A stretch of 64,000 bases of DNA from Pseudomonas sp. PSE14 (GCF_029203285.1 NZ_CP115669.1:4092001-4156000); one strand, 5' to 3'; counted from the stretch's first letter, positions 26,024 through 35,365 are shown. Notes: generated from the letters alone by a model not told the origin. A program made the numbers and translations.

Positions 26024-27046
26024 TCAATAATCATCCCGCTTGCGAAACGCCCAGCGCCCGGCCAGCCCGGTGAAGCTGGCCACCAGCACGACGAGAATCC
26101 AGAACCCCTCCGGATCGCTGGAGAACGGAATGCCGCCGACGTTCATGCCGAAGAAGCCGGCGATGATGTTGATCGGCAGCGCCAGCACCGTGACCACGGT
26201 GAGGGTGAACAGGGTACGGTTGCTCTGCTCGTTGAGCTTGGCGGCGATCTCTTCCTGCAGCAGCTTGATGCGCTCGCCCAGGGCGGTGAGGTCGTTGATC
26301 ACCAGGGAGAATTCCTCGGTGGCCTCGCGCAGCACGCGCACGTCGTCGTCTTTCAGCCATACCGGCGGGCGGTTGAGCAGGCGCATCAGCGAGCCCGGCT
26401 CCAGCGCCAGCAGGCGCTGCAGGCGCACCAGCACGCGGCGCATGGCGCCCAGGTCGGCGCGGTTGTCGGACAGGCGCGCCGACAGCAACTGGTCCTCGAT
26501 GCGGTCCACGCTGATGCTGGTCTCGCGCAGGATGCGGGTGAGGATATCGCCCTGGTCGCGCAGCAGATGCACCAGCAGCTCCAGCGGAGAGCGGAAGCTT
26601 TCGCCGTGCTTGACCGAGGAACGCAGGGTATCGACCGAGCGCAGCGGCTGGGCGCGGGCGGTCACCAGCAAGCGGCCGCGGGCGCAGACCCACAGGGTGG
26701 AGACATCCGAGGACATGCGGCTGCCGAAGTCGAACACCACGTCGTTGACTACCGCCAGCAGCGCGCCGTCGACATGCTCGATGCGGGTGGAGCGCGAGCC
26801 TTCGCGCAGGGTCTCGAAGAAGTAGTCGGGCAGCTCCAGGTGCGACTTCATCCAGCGCTCGCAGGCCGCGTGCGCCAGGTTCAGGTGCAGCCAGAGGAAC
26901 TCATCCTCGGTGCGCGGCTCCCGCAGGCGCTGCAGCGCGGTGGGCGAGTCGATTTCCAGGCCGGGCTGGCCAGGGCGGAAGCTGAAGCCATAAAGCAGGC
27001 CGAACAGGTCGGAATCCTGGTGACTCTGGACGATGCTGTGGTTCAT
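26024..27046 (-). CDS. zntB: ZntB/CorA family divalent cation transporter
   Basis: 340-residue CorA-superfamily protein: a long cytoplasmic alpha/beta and helical domain (about 1-270) and two C-terminal membrane helices. The pore signature is GMNVGGIPF; GMN is shared by all CorA-type channels and the following VGGIP is the ZntB form. Probable role is zinc transport. The ATG at 27046 was preferred because the longer frame is REP-derived DNA. The ribosome site is weak. Confidence 0.88.
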   Translation of the reverse strand: MNHSIVQSHQDSDLFGLLYGFSFRPGQPGLEIDSPTALQRLREPRTEDEFLWLHLNLAHAACERWMKSHLELPDYFFETLREGSRSTRIEHVDGALLAVVNDVVFDFGSRMSSDVSTLWVCARGRLLVTARAQPLRSVDTLRSSVKHGESFRSPLELLVHLLRDQGDILTRILRETSISVDRIEDQLLSARLSDNRADLGAMRRVLVRLQRLLALEPGSLMRLLNRPPVWLKDDDVRVLREATEEFSLVINDLTALGERIKLLQEEIAAKLNEQSNRTLFTLTVVTVLALPINIIAGFFGMNVGGIPFSSDPEGFWILVVLVASFTGLAGRWAFRKRDDY

Positions 27047-27091
27047 GGGACTGCGATTCTTGAGACCGTGCTGCGGACTTGAACCGGCCTT

Positions 27092-27155
27092 GCAGGAGCG
27101 AGTTTGCTCGCGAACCCGCACGGCACGGACTGTTCGCGAGCAAGCTCGCTCCTAC
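27092..27155. repeat. REP inverted pair
   Basis: GCAGGAGCGAGTTTGCTCGC-type arm (27092-27114) and its inverted partner (27133-27155), 18 bases apart. Same family as the unit inside flgI. It lies between the zntB start and the end of the FAD oxidoreductase. Confidence 0.9.
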
Positions 27156-27222
27156 GAAGAGCAAATCACGCCCGCCCCTTGGTGTTAACAGAGCCCCATG
27201 AACGGCAGGTGACAGACATGTG

Positions 27223-28353
27223 TCAGCCAAACAGTGCCGCCACAGTGCGCTCACCCAACTCCGGACCGACGCTCATGCCCACGCCGGTATGCATCAGCAC
27301 GGCAGTGACGCCGTCCGCCGCCTGCAGCACCGAGAACGGCCCCGGTCCGCGCGAACCGTAAACGCCCTGCCAGCGCTCGATCACCTCCACGCGCATGCCC
27401 AGGGTGTCCTCGGCCAGCTGCAGCATGAGTTTGTCCACGGCCTCGGCATTGAACGGCGCCGCGTCGTTGCCGTAGTGGTGGGAGTCGCCGATGATCAGCT
27501 CGCCATGGGGCGTCGGGCTGACCAGCAGGTGAATGCCCTGCTCTTCCAGCTCCGGCGTCTCGCGGCGAATCTGCTCGCGCACCGCCTCGGCCTCGGGCAG
27601 GTCGGAGAAGGCACCGTAATGCACGCAGCTCAGGCCGGTAAGGATCGAGTGGGCGAGACCGAAGTCGACCTGCGGGCGGACACGCAGCATCTGCAGGCGG
27701 CACACCTGCGGCTGCAGCGGTGCGATGGCCTCGGCCAGCAAGGTCTGGTAGTCATGACCGGAGCAGACGATCACCTGTCCGGTAGTGAAGGTGCCCGCCG
27801 TGGTGCGCAGCAGGCCGGTGTCGACGTCGCGGACCAGGGTGGAGAAATGAAACTGCACACCCAGTTCGCGGCGCAGGTAGTCGATCAGCGTCGGCAGCGC
27901 CTCGCGGGAATACAACTGTTGGTCGTCGAAGCCCAGCAGCGCGGCGCGATGGTGGCGGAAATGGCCCTGGTAGAGGTCGTTCAGCTCACTGCCGCGCAGC
28001 AGGCCCACGCGGTAATCCAGCTCCCTGGCGCGGCCGGTGCAGAAGGCTTCCAGCAGATGCTCCTCGGCTTCGCTGCGGGCGAACAGCAACGAACCATTGC
28101 GCCGCAGGGAGAAACCGGCGCTCTCTGCCCACTGCGCCCAGATCGGCCGACTGGCGCGCGCCAGGTCCGACATCACGCCCGGCGGCTGGCCGGTAACCAG
28201 TGCCTGGCCGAAGTTGCGCACCGAGGCGCCCAGGGGCGTAGCCGTGCGCTCGAAGACGCGTACGGAGAGGCCGCGGCGGGCGGCGGCGTACGCGTGGGAA
28301 AGGCCGAGGATGCCGGTGCCGACGATGGCGACGTCGCAGTGGGTGTGGGTCAT
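27223..28353 (-). CDS. FAD-dependent oxidoreductase of the phosphonate-associated type (TIGR03364-like)
   Basis: 376-residue DAO-fold flavoprotein. The N-terminal GTGILGLSHAYAAARRG dinucleotide motif (about 11-27) binds FAD. The C-terminal GVYGSRGPGPFS and MHTGVGMSVGPELGERT resemble D-amino-acid and sarcosine oxidases. This subfamily usually sits with 2-aminoethylphosphonate (AEP) uptake genes, and a related enzyme (PbfD) oxidises N-methyl-AEP. The neighbouring transporter is of that kind, so the substrate may be N-methylated AEP, but that is inference from context. Confidence 0.82.
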   Translation of the reverse strand: MTHTHCDVAIVGTGILGLSHAYAAARRGLSVRVFERTATPLGASVRNFGQALVTGQPPGVMSDLARASRPIWAQWAESAGFSLRRNGSLLFARSEAEEHLLEAFCTGRARELDYRVGLLRGSELNDLYQGHFRHHRAALLGFDDQQLYSREALPTLIDYLRRELGVQFHFSTLVRDVDTGLLRTTAGTFTTGQVIVCSGHDYQTLLAEAIAPLQPQVCRLQMLRVRPQVDFGLAHSILTGLSCVHYGAFSDLPEAEAVREQIRRETPELEEQGIHLLVSPTPHGELIIGDSHHYGNDAAPFNAEAVDKLMLQLAEDTLGMRVEVIERWQGVYGSRGPGPFSVLQAADGVTAVLMHTGVGMSVGPELGERTVAALFG

Positions 28354-28378
28354 GGGGATATTTCCTGCGTGGCGAAGA

Positions 28379-28541
28379 GCCCCTCTCCCCCGCCCTCTCC
28401 CTGAAGGGAGAGGGAGCTCTCCTCTGCGAAGAGAAACCCTGAGTTCATCCTGAAACCATCAAAGGCACAGGCAGACGCTGAAACCGAACCAGCACACCGA
28501 ACAGCCCCCTCTCCCTTCAGGGAGAGGGTTGGGGAGAGGGA
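28379..28541. repeat. Inverted pair of CCCTCTCCCT palindromes
   Basis: CCCTCTCCCTGAAGGGAGAG at about 28392-28412 and CCCTCTCCCTTCAGGGAGAG at about 28504-28524, each with an asymmetric tail (CCCTCTCCCCCG before the first, TTGGGGAGAGGG after the second), so that the whole is an inverted pair about 90 bases apart. It lies between the oxidoreductase and the binding-protein gene. A terminator or 3'-end stabiliser role is possible. Confidence 0.8.
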
Positions 28542-28558
28542 GCCGCCAGCGCCGAACC

Positions 28559-29584
28559 TTACTTCTGCGCAACCTTCTCCGACTTGCCGTCGTAGCGCTT
28601 GCGCCATTCGGCGAGGATCTCGTCGCGGTTCTTCGAGGCCCAGGCGAAGTCGTTCTTGATCAGGCGCTGCTCGTAGTCGGCCGGCAGTTCGGTCTGCGGC
28701 TTGGCGATGCCCGGCTGGGCCAGCACGGCGAAGTTTTCCTTGTACAGCTCCATGGCTTTCGGGCTGGCGGAGAAGTCGGCGAGTTTCTTCGCCGCGGCTT
28801 CATGCTGGGTGCCTTTGACGATGCCGGTGGCTTCGATTTCCCAGCCCAGGCCTTCCTTCGGCAGGACGATGTCCAGCGGTGCGCCCTGGCGCTTGAGCTG
28901 CACGGCCGGGTACTCGAAGGAGATGCCGATCGGGAATTCGCCGGCGGCGGCCAGCTTGCACGGCTTGGAGCCGGAGTGGACGTACTGGCCGATGTTCTCG
29001 TGCAGGGCGTCCATGTAGGCCCAGCCCTGCTTCTCGCCGAAGGTCTGCAGCCAGGCGGAGACGTCGAGGAAGCCGGTGCCGGAGGACGCCGGGTTCGGCA
29101 TGACGATCTTGCCCTTGTACTCGGGCTTGGTCAGGTCCTGCCAACTGATGGGTTTTTCCAGGCCGAGTTTCTCGGCTTCCACGGTGTTGAAGCAGATGGT
29201 GGCGGCCCACACGTCCATGCCCACCCAGGCCGGCGGGTTGGCCGGGTCACGGTAGTTCTTGCCGATGGCGTCCAGGTGCTTGGGCGCGTACTTCTCCAAC
29301 ATGCCCTGCTGGTCGAGGATGGCCAGGCTGGACGCGGCCAGGCCCCACACTGCGTCGGCCTGCGGACGGTCCTTCTCGGCCAGCAGCTTGGCGGTGACGA
29401 TGCCGGTGGAGTCGCGTACCCACTTGATCTTGATGTCCGGGTTCTCGGCTTCGAAGGCCTGCTTGTAGGCGGTCAGCTGCTCCGGTTCCAGGGCGGTGTA
29501 GACGGTCAGTTCGGTGTCGGCGGCGTGGGCCTGTGCGGCGAAACCGGCCACCACGGCGGCGGCGAGGGCAAGACGTTTGAACAT
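28559..29584 (-). CDS. ABC transporter substrate-binding protein, 2-aminoethylphosphonate type
   Basis: 341-residue periplasmic binding protein. Signal peptide MFKRLALAAAVVAGFAAQAHA, mature N terminus DTELTVYTALEPEQL, the pattern of the Fe3+/AEP (AfuA/PhnS-like) family. Other typical segments are WVRDSTGIVTAKLLAEKD and PNPASSGTGFLDV. It follows the permease after 95 bases in the same direction and belongs to a three-part importer. Iron or a polyamine is less likely given the neighbours. Confidence 0.85.
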   Translation of the reverse strand: MFKRLALAAAVVAGFAAQAHAADTELTVYTALEPEQLTAYKQAFEAENPDIKIKWVRDSTGIVTAKLLAEKDRPQADAVWGLAASSLAILDQQGMLEKYAPKHLDAIGKNYRDPANPPAWVGMDVWAATICFNTVEAEKLGLEKPISWQDLTKPEYKGKIVMPNPASSGTGFLDVSAWLQTFGEKQGWAYMDALHENIGQYVHSGSKPCKLAAAGEFPIGISFEYPAVQLKRQGAPLDIVLPKEGLGWEIEATGIVKGTQHEAAAKKLADFSASPKAMELYKENFAVLAQPGIAKPQTELPADYEQRLIKNDFAWASKNRDEILAEWRKRYDGKSEKVAQK

Positions 29585-29679
29585 GTGGAGCTCCTTGGCA
29601 GTGTTTGTTCCCCGCTCGGGGCGGGTTTGTCAGGGGTTGAGCCCGGCAGGTAGATGCCAGGCGACAGCGTCCAGCGGTG

Positions 29680-31395
29680 TTACGGGTTCGCGCCCTTCCT
29701 CCAGGCCTGGGAGCGGCGCAGCAGGCCGCGCGAGGCGCCGGCCAGCAGCAGCGACACGGCGGCGGAAGTGATCAGGATCAGGGTGGACATGGCGGCGGCG
29801 CCGCCGACGTTGCCGGAGTCGTCCATGTTCAGCACGGCGACGGCGGCGAGGATGGTGTCCGGGTTGTAGAGGAAGATCGCCGCCGACACCGTGGTCATCG
29901 CCGAGACGAACAGGTAGCGGATGATGTCCAGCAGCGCCGGCAGGCAGATCGGCACGGTGACGCGCAGGTAGTGGCGCCACAGCGGCATCTTCAGCGACAG
30001 CGCGGCAGCCTCGAACTCGCCGTCGAGTTGGCGCAGCGCGGCGGTGGCGGTCATCTGCGCGGTGGTCAGGTAGTGGGCGATGGTGCACACCACCAGCAGC
30101 GCCATGCTGCCGTAGAACACATGCAGCGGGTTGCTCGGCAGGTTGAAGAAGAAGACGTAGCCCAGGCCCAGCACCAGGCCGGGAACGGCCATCGGCACGA
30201 AGCAGAGCATGCGCAGCAGCTGGTTCAGCCATGGCTGCTCGCGGGTCTTCTCCATCAGGTAGGCGCCGGTGAAAATCACCGCGCTGCCGATGATGGCGGT
30301 ACAGGCGGCCATGGTCAGGCTGTTGCGGTAGGCCAGCCAGCCGCCGCCGGCGGTGGTGTCGAAGTCGTAGTGATGCAGCGACAGCGACAGGTTGTACGGC
30401 CAGAACTTCACCAGCGAGGAGTACACGGCCATGCCCAGCACGCCCAGCAGCACCGCGCAGATCAGCACGACGACGGCGAGGAAGGCGGCATCGCGGCGGC
30501 GCGACGGCTTGGGATGGTAGACCTGCGCGCGACCGCTCATGGCCTCGCGCTGGCGCAGACGCAGCCAGGTGTCCACGGCGAAGCTGAGCAGCGCCGGCAG
30601 CAGGAGGATCATGCCGATCTGCGCGCCACGGCCGAACTGCTGCTGGCCGACCACCGCCTTGTAGGCTTCCAGCGCCAGCACCTGATAGTCGCCGCCCACC
30701 ACGACCGGCACGCCGAAGTCGGTGATGGTCAGGGTGAACACCAGGCAGAAGGCGGCGAACACACCCTGCCGCGAGCCCGGCCAGGTGATGCTGCGGAAGG
30801 CTTTCCAGGGGCTGGCGCCCATGCTGGAGGCGGCGTCGAACAGGCGCGCATCGGCCAGCGACAGCGCGGACAGCAGGATCATCAACGCATGGGGGAAGGT
30901 GTAGATGGCTTCGCCCAGGACGATGCCCCAGAAGCCGTAGATGTTGTCCGGCACCCAGCCGCGCAGCAGGCCCTGGTTGCCGAACAGGTAGATCAGCGCG
31001 ATGCCCGGCAGCATCGAGGGCGCCAGCAGCGGCAGCAGGGAAATCCCCCGCCACAGGCCCTTGGCCGGGATCAGCGTGCGTTGCAGCGCGTAGGCGAACA
31101 GGTAAGCCGCCGGCACGACGATGCACGCCACGCTCAGCGAAACCTTCAGGCTGTTGCCCAGAAGCCAGTGGAAGTTATCGCTGCGCAGCAGTTCGCCCAT
31201 CGCGGCAACGCCACCGCCCTGCCCCGCCGCACTGCTGAAGCCGCGCCAGAAGATGGCCAGCAGCGGCAGCAGCACCGCAACGGTGAGCAGGACCAGCAGC
31301 AGGCACTTGCCGCCGCGCACGAACAGGCGATCGCCCAGATCTCCACGGAGCTTGCCGGCGGACAGCGCCGGATTGTGATTCACCACGGCATCCAT
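29680..31395 (-). CDS. ABC transporter permease, two-module (AEP type)
   Basis: 571-residue inner-membrane permease containing two fused BPD_transp_1 modules, with about 12 membrane segments. Each half carries an EAA-like loop: DASSMGASPWKAFRSITWPG in the first and ALSLKMPLWRHYLRVTVPI in the second. One chain therefore supplies both halves of the channel. It begins one base past the ATPase stop codon (TGAG-ATG), so translation is coupled. The product resembles PhnU-type AEP permeases. Confidence 0.88.
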   Translation of the reverse strand: MDAVVNHNPALSAGKLRGDLGDRLFVRGGKCLLLVLLTVAVLLPLLAIFWRGFSSAAGQGGGVAAMGELLRSDNFHWLLGNSLKVSLSVACIVVPAAYLFAYALQRTLIPAKGLWRGISLLPLLAPSMLPGIALIYLFGNQGLLRGWVPDNIYGFWGIVLGEAIYTFPHALMILLSALSLADARLFDAASSMGASPWKAFRSITWPGSRQGVFAAFCLVFTLTITDFGVPVVVGGDYQVLALEAYKAVVGQQQFGRGAQIGMILLLPALLSFAVDTWLRLRQREAMSGRAQVYHPKPSRRRDAAFLAVVVLICAVLLGVLGMAVYSSLVKFWPYNLSLSLHHYDFDTTAGGGWLAYRNSLTMAACTAIIGSAVIFTGAYLMEKTREQPWLNQLLRMLCFVPMAVPGLVLGLGYVFFFNLPSNPLHVFYGSMALLVVCTIAHYLTTAQMTATAALRQLDGEFEAAALSLKMPLWRHYLRVTVPICLPALLDIIRYLFVSAMTTVSAAIFLYNPDTILAAVAVLNMDDSGNVGGAAAMSTLILITSAAVSLLLAGASRGLLRRSQAWRKGANP

Positions 31396-31396
31396 C

Positions 31397-32452
31397 TCAG
31401 GCGAACACCTGCAGGCTGCGGGGCGGCAGGGATACCCAGATATCCGGGGTGCCCAGGCGCGGCATGTCTTCCGGCGCCAGTTCAGCCAGCAGCGGATGGC
31501 CCGGCAGCTGCTCCAGCTCGAAACTCATGCGGCAGCGGTTGCCGAGGAAGGTGATTTCGCGGATCTGCGCGCGGAACAGGTTTTCCTGATGCACCACCGG
31601 GTTCACGCTGATCGCCTCCGGACGGCAGAACAGCCGACCCGAGGCGCTCGCGGCCTGGTTCTGCAGGCGCAGGTTGAGGCTGCCGACGCGCGCATGGCCA
31701 TCATTGCCGCGCTCGAACGGCAACCAGTTGCCCTGGCCGACGAACTCGGCGACGAAGGGCGTGGCCGGGGTGCTGTAGATCTCCTGGGCGGTGCCGTACT
31801 GCTCGATGCGACCGTGGTTCATCACCGCGATGCGGTCGGCCATCAGCATGGCTTCGTCCTGGTTGTGGGTCACCATTACGGTGGTGATGCCCAGGCTCTT
31901 CTGCAGTTGGCGAAGCTCACCACACAGGTGCTCGCGCACACGAGCGTCCAGCGCCGACATCGGCTCGTCGAGCAGCAGCAGCGACGGGCTCGGCGCCAGC
32001 GCGCGGGCCATCGCCACACGCTGCTGCTGGCCGCCGGAGAGCTGGCCGGGGTACTTCTTCTCGCTGCCGGAGAGGCCAACCAGCTCCAGCATCTCGGCTA
32101 CGCGGCGGCGGGCTTCGTCCTTGCTGGCGTTGGCCAGGCCGTAGGCGATGTTCTGCTCGACGGTCAGGTTGGGGAACAGCGCATAGGACTGAAACAGGAT
32201 GCCGTAGTCGCGCGCCTGCGGCGGCAGCAGGGACACGTCGCGCTGGCCCAAGTGCAAGGTGCCCTCGTCCTGGCGCTCCAGGCCGGCGATGCAGCGCAGC
32301 AGCGTGGTCTTGCCGCAGCCGGAGGGACCGAGCAGACAGACCAGCTCGCCCGCCTTGACGTCCAGCGAAACGCCGTCGAGGGCGACGAACTGGCCGAAGC
32401 GTTTACGGATGTGGCGCACGCTGAGCGGCGTGCCGGCGATGGTCGTGTGCAT
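31397..32452 (-). CDS. ABC transporter ATP-binding protein, AEP type (PhnT-like)
   Basis: 351-residue ATPase: Walker A GPSGCGKTT, Q-loop LFQSYALFPNL, signature LSGGQQQRVAMARAL, Walker B LLLLDEPMSALD and switch MVTHNQDEA are all present in the first 230 residues. The C-terminal ~110 residues form a TOBE-like domain (CRPEAISVNPV). It is the first gene of the transporter operon, with GAGGT ahead of the ATG at 32452. Confidence 0.9.
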   Translation of the reverse strand: MHTTIAGTPLSVRHIRKRFGQFVALDGVSLDVKAGELVCLLGPSGCGKTTLLRCIAGLERQDEGTLHLGQRDVSLLPPQARDYGILFQSYALFPNLTVEQNIAYGLANASKDEARRRVAEMLELVGLSGSEKKYPGQLSGGQQQRVAMARALAPSPSLLLLDEPMSALDARVREHLCGELRQLQKSLGITTVMVTHNQDEAMLMADRIAVMNHGRIEQYGTAQEIYSTPATPFVAEFVGQGNWLPFERGNDGHARVGSLNLRLQNQAASASGRLFCRPEAISVNPVVHQENLFRAQIREITFLGNRCRMSFELEQLPGHPLLAELAPEDMPRLGTPDIWVSLPPRSLQVFA

Positions 32453-32665
32453 GGCGGTACCTCGTGTTCTTTTGGCTCACGCCGCCGTGGGCAGCGACGT
32501 GATTTGACGAGGTTCATGCTAGGGAGCGAATGCGACGGCTCTATTGCGATGAGGAAAAGTGCACCGATAGATCCATAGGCAAATTTTGGTATAGGGATGA
32601 AAAATTTTGCGATGGGTTGGGTTACGCGGGGTGCCGTTTCTACGAGAAAAGCGCAGGACTCACCC

Positions 32666-33076
32666 GTAGGAGCGGACTTCGTCCGCGATGCTCTTCTTTG
32701 GAATTGGGTGTGTCTGCGCCGCTTCTGTGTGTTCGGATGTATTGGGTTTCGCCCCCTCGGGCGAGTCACTTTCTCAAACGACGGATGGCCGCCCCCAAGA
32801 AAGTAACCAAAGCGCTTGCCCCTGCATCCGGTTTTTCGCTTAGGCGAAAAATTCCCTCGCTCCATCGGAGTTTCAGGGGCACGCCGCGAAGGGCCATCCC
32901 TGGCCCATCGCGTCTCTCGCGACATCCATGTCGCTCAACCCCTGAAACTCCGATTCCACTCGGCCTCCTGAAGGGGCGCTCCGGCGTGTGCGGATGTTTC
33001 TCTGGAAGTCCTCAGAAGCTAAGAGTTAGAGCCTGCGCGGTACGTGCGCTCCCGTAGGAGCGGACCTTGTCCGCGA
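32666..33076 (+). repeat. Structured intergenic repeat, copy B (fills most of the 32453-33133 gap)
   Basis: 411-bp unit like copy A, between GTAGGAGCGGAC palindromes (32666-32690, 33054-33076). Stem sequences differ from copy A yet still pair: ACTTTCT/AGAAAGT (32768-32774 with 32798-32804), CGCGA..GGGCCA/TGGCCC..TCGCG around 32891-32906, and GCGACAT/ATGTCGC (32919-32934) where copy A has GCGGCAT/ATGCCGC. Invariant parts include the TTTTTCGC/GCGAAAAA hairpin (32832-32851) and GTTTCAGGGG/CCCCTGAAAC. A further palindrome follows at 33081-33107. No gene was seen in this gap. Confidence 0.9.
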
Positions 33077-33133
33077 AATCCATCGCGGATGAATCCGCGC
33101 CTACAGGTGAATGCGCAGGCGTGGCGCCCACGC

Positions 33134-33985
33134 CTACACCTGCGCCAACCCCAGAAACGCACTCGGCAACCGCGCCTGCCGCCGATCCTTCAGGCAATAC
33201 AGGTACTCATCGATCCGCCGCGCGCCAACGATCTCCAGCACACACAGCTGCGGATTATCCGGCACCTCCTGGCGGGCGATGATGCTCACTCCCAGGTTGC
33301 GGATCACCGCCTCGCGGATCGACTCGCGGCTGCCGATCTCCAGCATCGAGGCCGGGGTAACCCCGGCGTCCTGCAACATCGCCTCGGTAAGCTGGCGGGT
33401 GGTGGAACCCGCTTCGCGCATCAGCAGGCAGTGACTGCGCAGATCGCCCAACGCCACCGACTGCTGCATCGCCAGTGGATGGCTACGATGCACCGCCAGC
33501 ACCAACGGGTCGCTGCCGAGCACCACGCGGGTCAGGCGCGCATCGTCCACCTGCTGCGAGGACGCCGCCAGGTCGACCCGGCACTCCACCAGCGCTTCGA
33601 GCACCTGCTGGGAGTTGCCGATCTCCACCGACACCTCGATCTGCGGGAAGCGCTCACGGAAGGTCTTGATCAGGCCGAGCACGTAATAAGGAGAAGTGGC
33701 GCCGATGCGCAGCGCACCCTGCATCTGCCCGCAATTGCGCAGGTAGAACTCGATGTCGGCTTCCTGCCGCAGCAACGCCTCGACCATCGGCAACAGGCGC
33801 GCGCCCTCGTCGCTCAGGGTCAGGCGGCGGCCGCCACGGTAGAACAGCTCCACCGCGTACTGGCTTTCCAGGTTGCGGATCTGGGTGGTGACGGTGGGCT
33901 GGCTCAGGCCGAGCTTCTTCGCCGCCTGGGTGATGCTGCCCAGCTTCGCAACCCGATAGAAGGCCTTCAGTTCTGCACTCAGCAT
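33134..33985 (-). CDS. LysR family regulator, aminoethylphosphonate-catabolism type
   Basis: 283-residue LysR-type regulator: N-terminal winged HTH (about 1-60: VAKLGSITQAAKKLGLSQPT) and C-terminal effector domain (about 88-280). The N terminus MLSAELKAFYRV and the overall length fit the branch that accompanies AEP uptake and degradation. It lies upstream of, and in the same direction as, the transporter operon, separated by repeat copy B. It probably controls the transporter and oxidoreductase; the inducer is unknown. Divergent from the diguanylate cyclase. Confidence 0.85.
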   Translation of the reverse strand: MLSAELKAFYRVAKLGSITQAAKKLGLSQPTVTTQIRNLESQYAVELFYRGGRRLTLSDEGARLLPMVEALLRQEADIEFYLRNCGQMQGALRIGATSPYYVLGLIKTFRERFPQIEVSVEIGNSQQVLEALVECRVDLAASSQQVDDARLTRVVLGSDPLVLAVHRSHPLAMQQSVALGDLRSHCLLMREAGSTTRQLTEAMLQDAGVTPASMLEIGSRESIREAVIRNLGVSIIARQEVPDNPQLCVLEIVGARRIDEYLYCLKDRRQARLPSAFLGLAQV

Positions 33986-34181
33986 CCGCTAGATCCGCTC
34001 GTTCGTAGAATTCTTCAACACACTTTCCAGGCGCGCAGGCCAGCATCGCGAGATGCTACAGCAAGTGCTGGGATCCTTCGAACGGGCTACCAGCGCAACG
34101 GCCCTGTACGAGCGACCCGCGCGGGGCTTCGGCCGTTCGGCTATGCTCGCGCCGGCGACCCACTCGTGCACAGGGCGGTAA

Positions 34182-35252
34182 ATGTTCAAGACGATTGAAT
34201 CCGAAGTACTGAAGCAACGCATATCGCCCGAGCTACGGGCCGAATTCCTCCAGCATGATTTCGAACGGCTGCACGGGCTCAGCCTGCTGGTGTTCTGCGT
34301 CAGCATCGGCATGTGGTTCCTGTTCGACCTGATCGTCAGCTTCCAGGCCTTTCAGGGCTTCGGCATCGGCTCGCTGATCTTTCTCGCCGCCTTCGCCGCC
34401 ATCACCCTGGTGTCCGCCAAGGTGCGCAAGGCACAGCATTTCTATGTGATCAACCTGATCTTCGTCACCGTCTTCTGCGTGGCAGCCCGCCTGGTGATCG
34501 ATGGGCTGCCCGAAGCCTTACGCTCGACCTGGCTGGTGATTGCCGCGGCGACCATCCTCTACAGCGCCACCGCCATGCCGCTGAACCGCCCCGCTTTCTT
34601 CGCCGTGCTGGTGGTGACCTGGGTGCTGCTCAACCCGCTGCTGGGCGACGTGCCGCACTTCGACGAACGGCGCAGCATGCTGATCTGCTACCCACTGTTC
34701 ATCAGTGCCCTGACGGTCTACATCTTCCATCACCTGAGCCAAGCCAAGCTGCACAACTACGCCATGGCCCGGCTGCTGGTGGACCAGGCCTATCTCGACG
34801 TACTCACCGACCTGCCCAACCGCCGCTCGTTCATGGCCCGTGTCGGCCGGCGCCTGGGTGAGGACGCCAGCGAAGAGCGCTATCTGGCGATGGTCGACAT
34901 CGACCACTTCAAGCGGGTGAACGACAACTACGGACACGATGTCGGCGACGAGGTACTGACCCGCGTGGCGCACGCGATCCGCAGCGAAATGGACGGCTTC
35001 GAATTCGCCCGCCTGGGTGGCGAGGAGTTCGGCCTGTACCTCTGGGGCATCAGCGCCGAGCAAGCCAGCCAGCACATGGATCGGCTGCGCCGCGCCGTCG
35101 CCGAACAGCCTGGCACCCCATCGGTCACCATCAGTCTCGGCCTCGCTCGCCTCGGCGCGAACGGCAGCCTGAGCAAGGCCCTGATCAAGGCCGACCAGGC
35201 GCTCTACGAGGCCAAGCACAACGGACGCAACCGGGTGAGCTACAGTCCCTGA
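34182..35252 (+). CDS. Membrane-bound diguanylate cyclase (GGDEF)
   Basis: 356-residue protein with about five to six N-terminal membrane segments (residues 30-190) and a C-terminal GGDEF domain (about 195-355). The active-site loop is GGEEF, and the DVLTDLPNRRSF and DIDHFKRVNDNYGHDVGDEVL motifs are intact, so it should make c-di-GMP from GTP. The usual RxxD inhibitory site ahead of GGEEF is absent. The sensory part matches no domain I can name. The start ATG at 34182 has GGGCGGT ahead. Confidence 0.93.
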   Translation: MFKTIESEVLKQRISPELRAEFLQHDFERLHGLSLLVFCVSIGMWFLFDLIVSFQAFQGFGIGSLIFLAAFAAITLVSAKVRKAQHFYVINLIFVTVFCVAARLVIDGLPEALRSTWLVIAAATILYSATAMPLNRPAFFAVLVVTWVLLNPLLGDVPHFDERRSMLICYPLFISALTVYIFHHLSQAKLHNYAMARLLVDQAYLDVLTDLPNRRSFMARVGRRLGEDASEERYLAMVDIDHFKRVNDNYGHDVGDEVLTRVAHAIRSEMDGFEFARLGGEEFGLYLWGISAEQASQHMDRLRRAVAEQPGTPSVTISLGLARLGANGSLSKALIKADQALYEAKHNGRNRVSYSP

Positions 35253-35336
35253 GTCCAACCGGCACCGTAGCGCATCGACGAATTACCTGTCGTATTCCAA
35301 GGGCGAGCGAAAGCCTCACCGCCCCTGAAAAAACAA

Positions 35337-35358
35337 AAGGCCCGCGAGTGCGGGCCTT
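35337..35358 (-). terminator. Terminator after tRNA-Arg(CCT)
   Basis: AAGGCCCGC/GCGGGCCTT hairpin; on the minus strand TTTTGTTTTTTC follows, so it serves the tRNA gene rather than the GGDEF gene. Confidence 0.8.
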
Positions 35359-35365
35359 GGCATGC

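Noticed and set aside
28354-28558. The oxidoreductase-to-binding-protein gap as a riboswitch
   Set aside because: The structure is fully accounted for by two CCCTCTCCCT palindromes; no known aptamer pattern was recognised.
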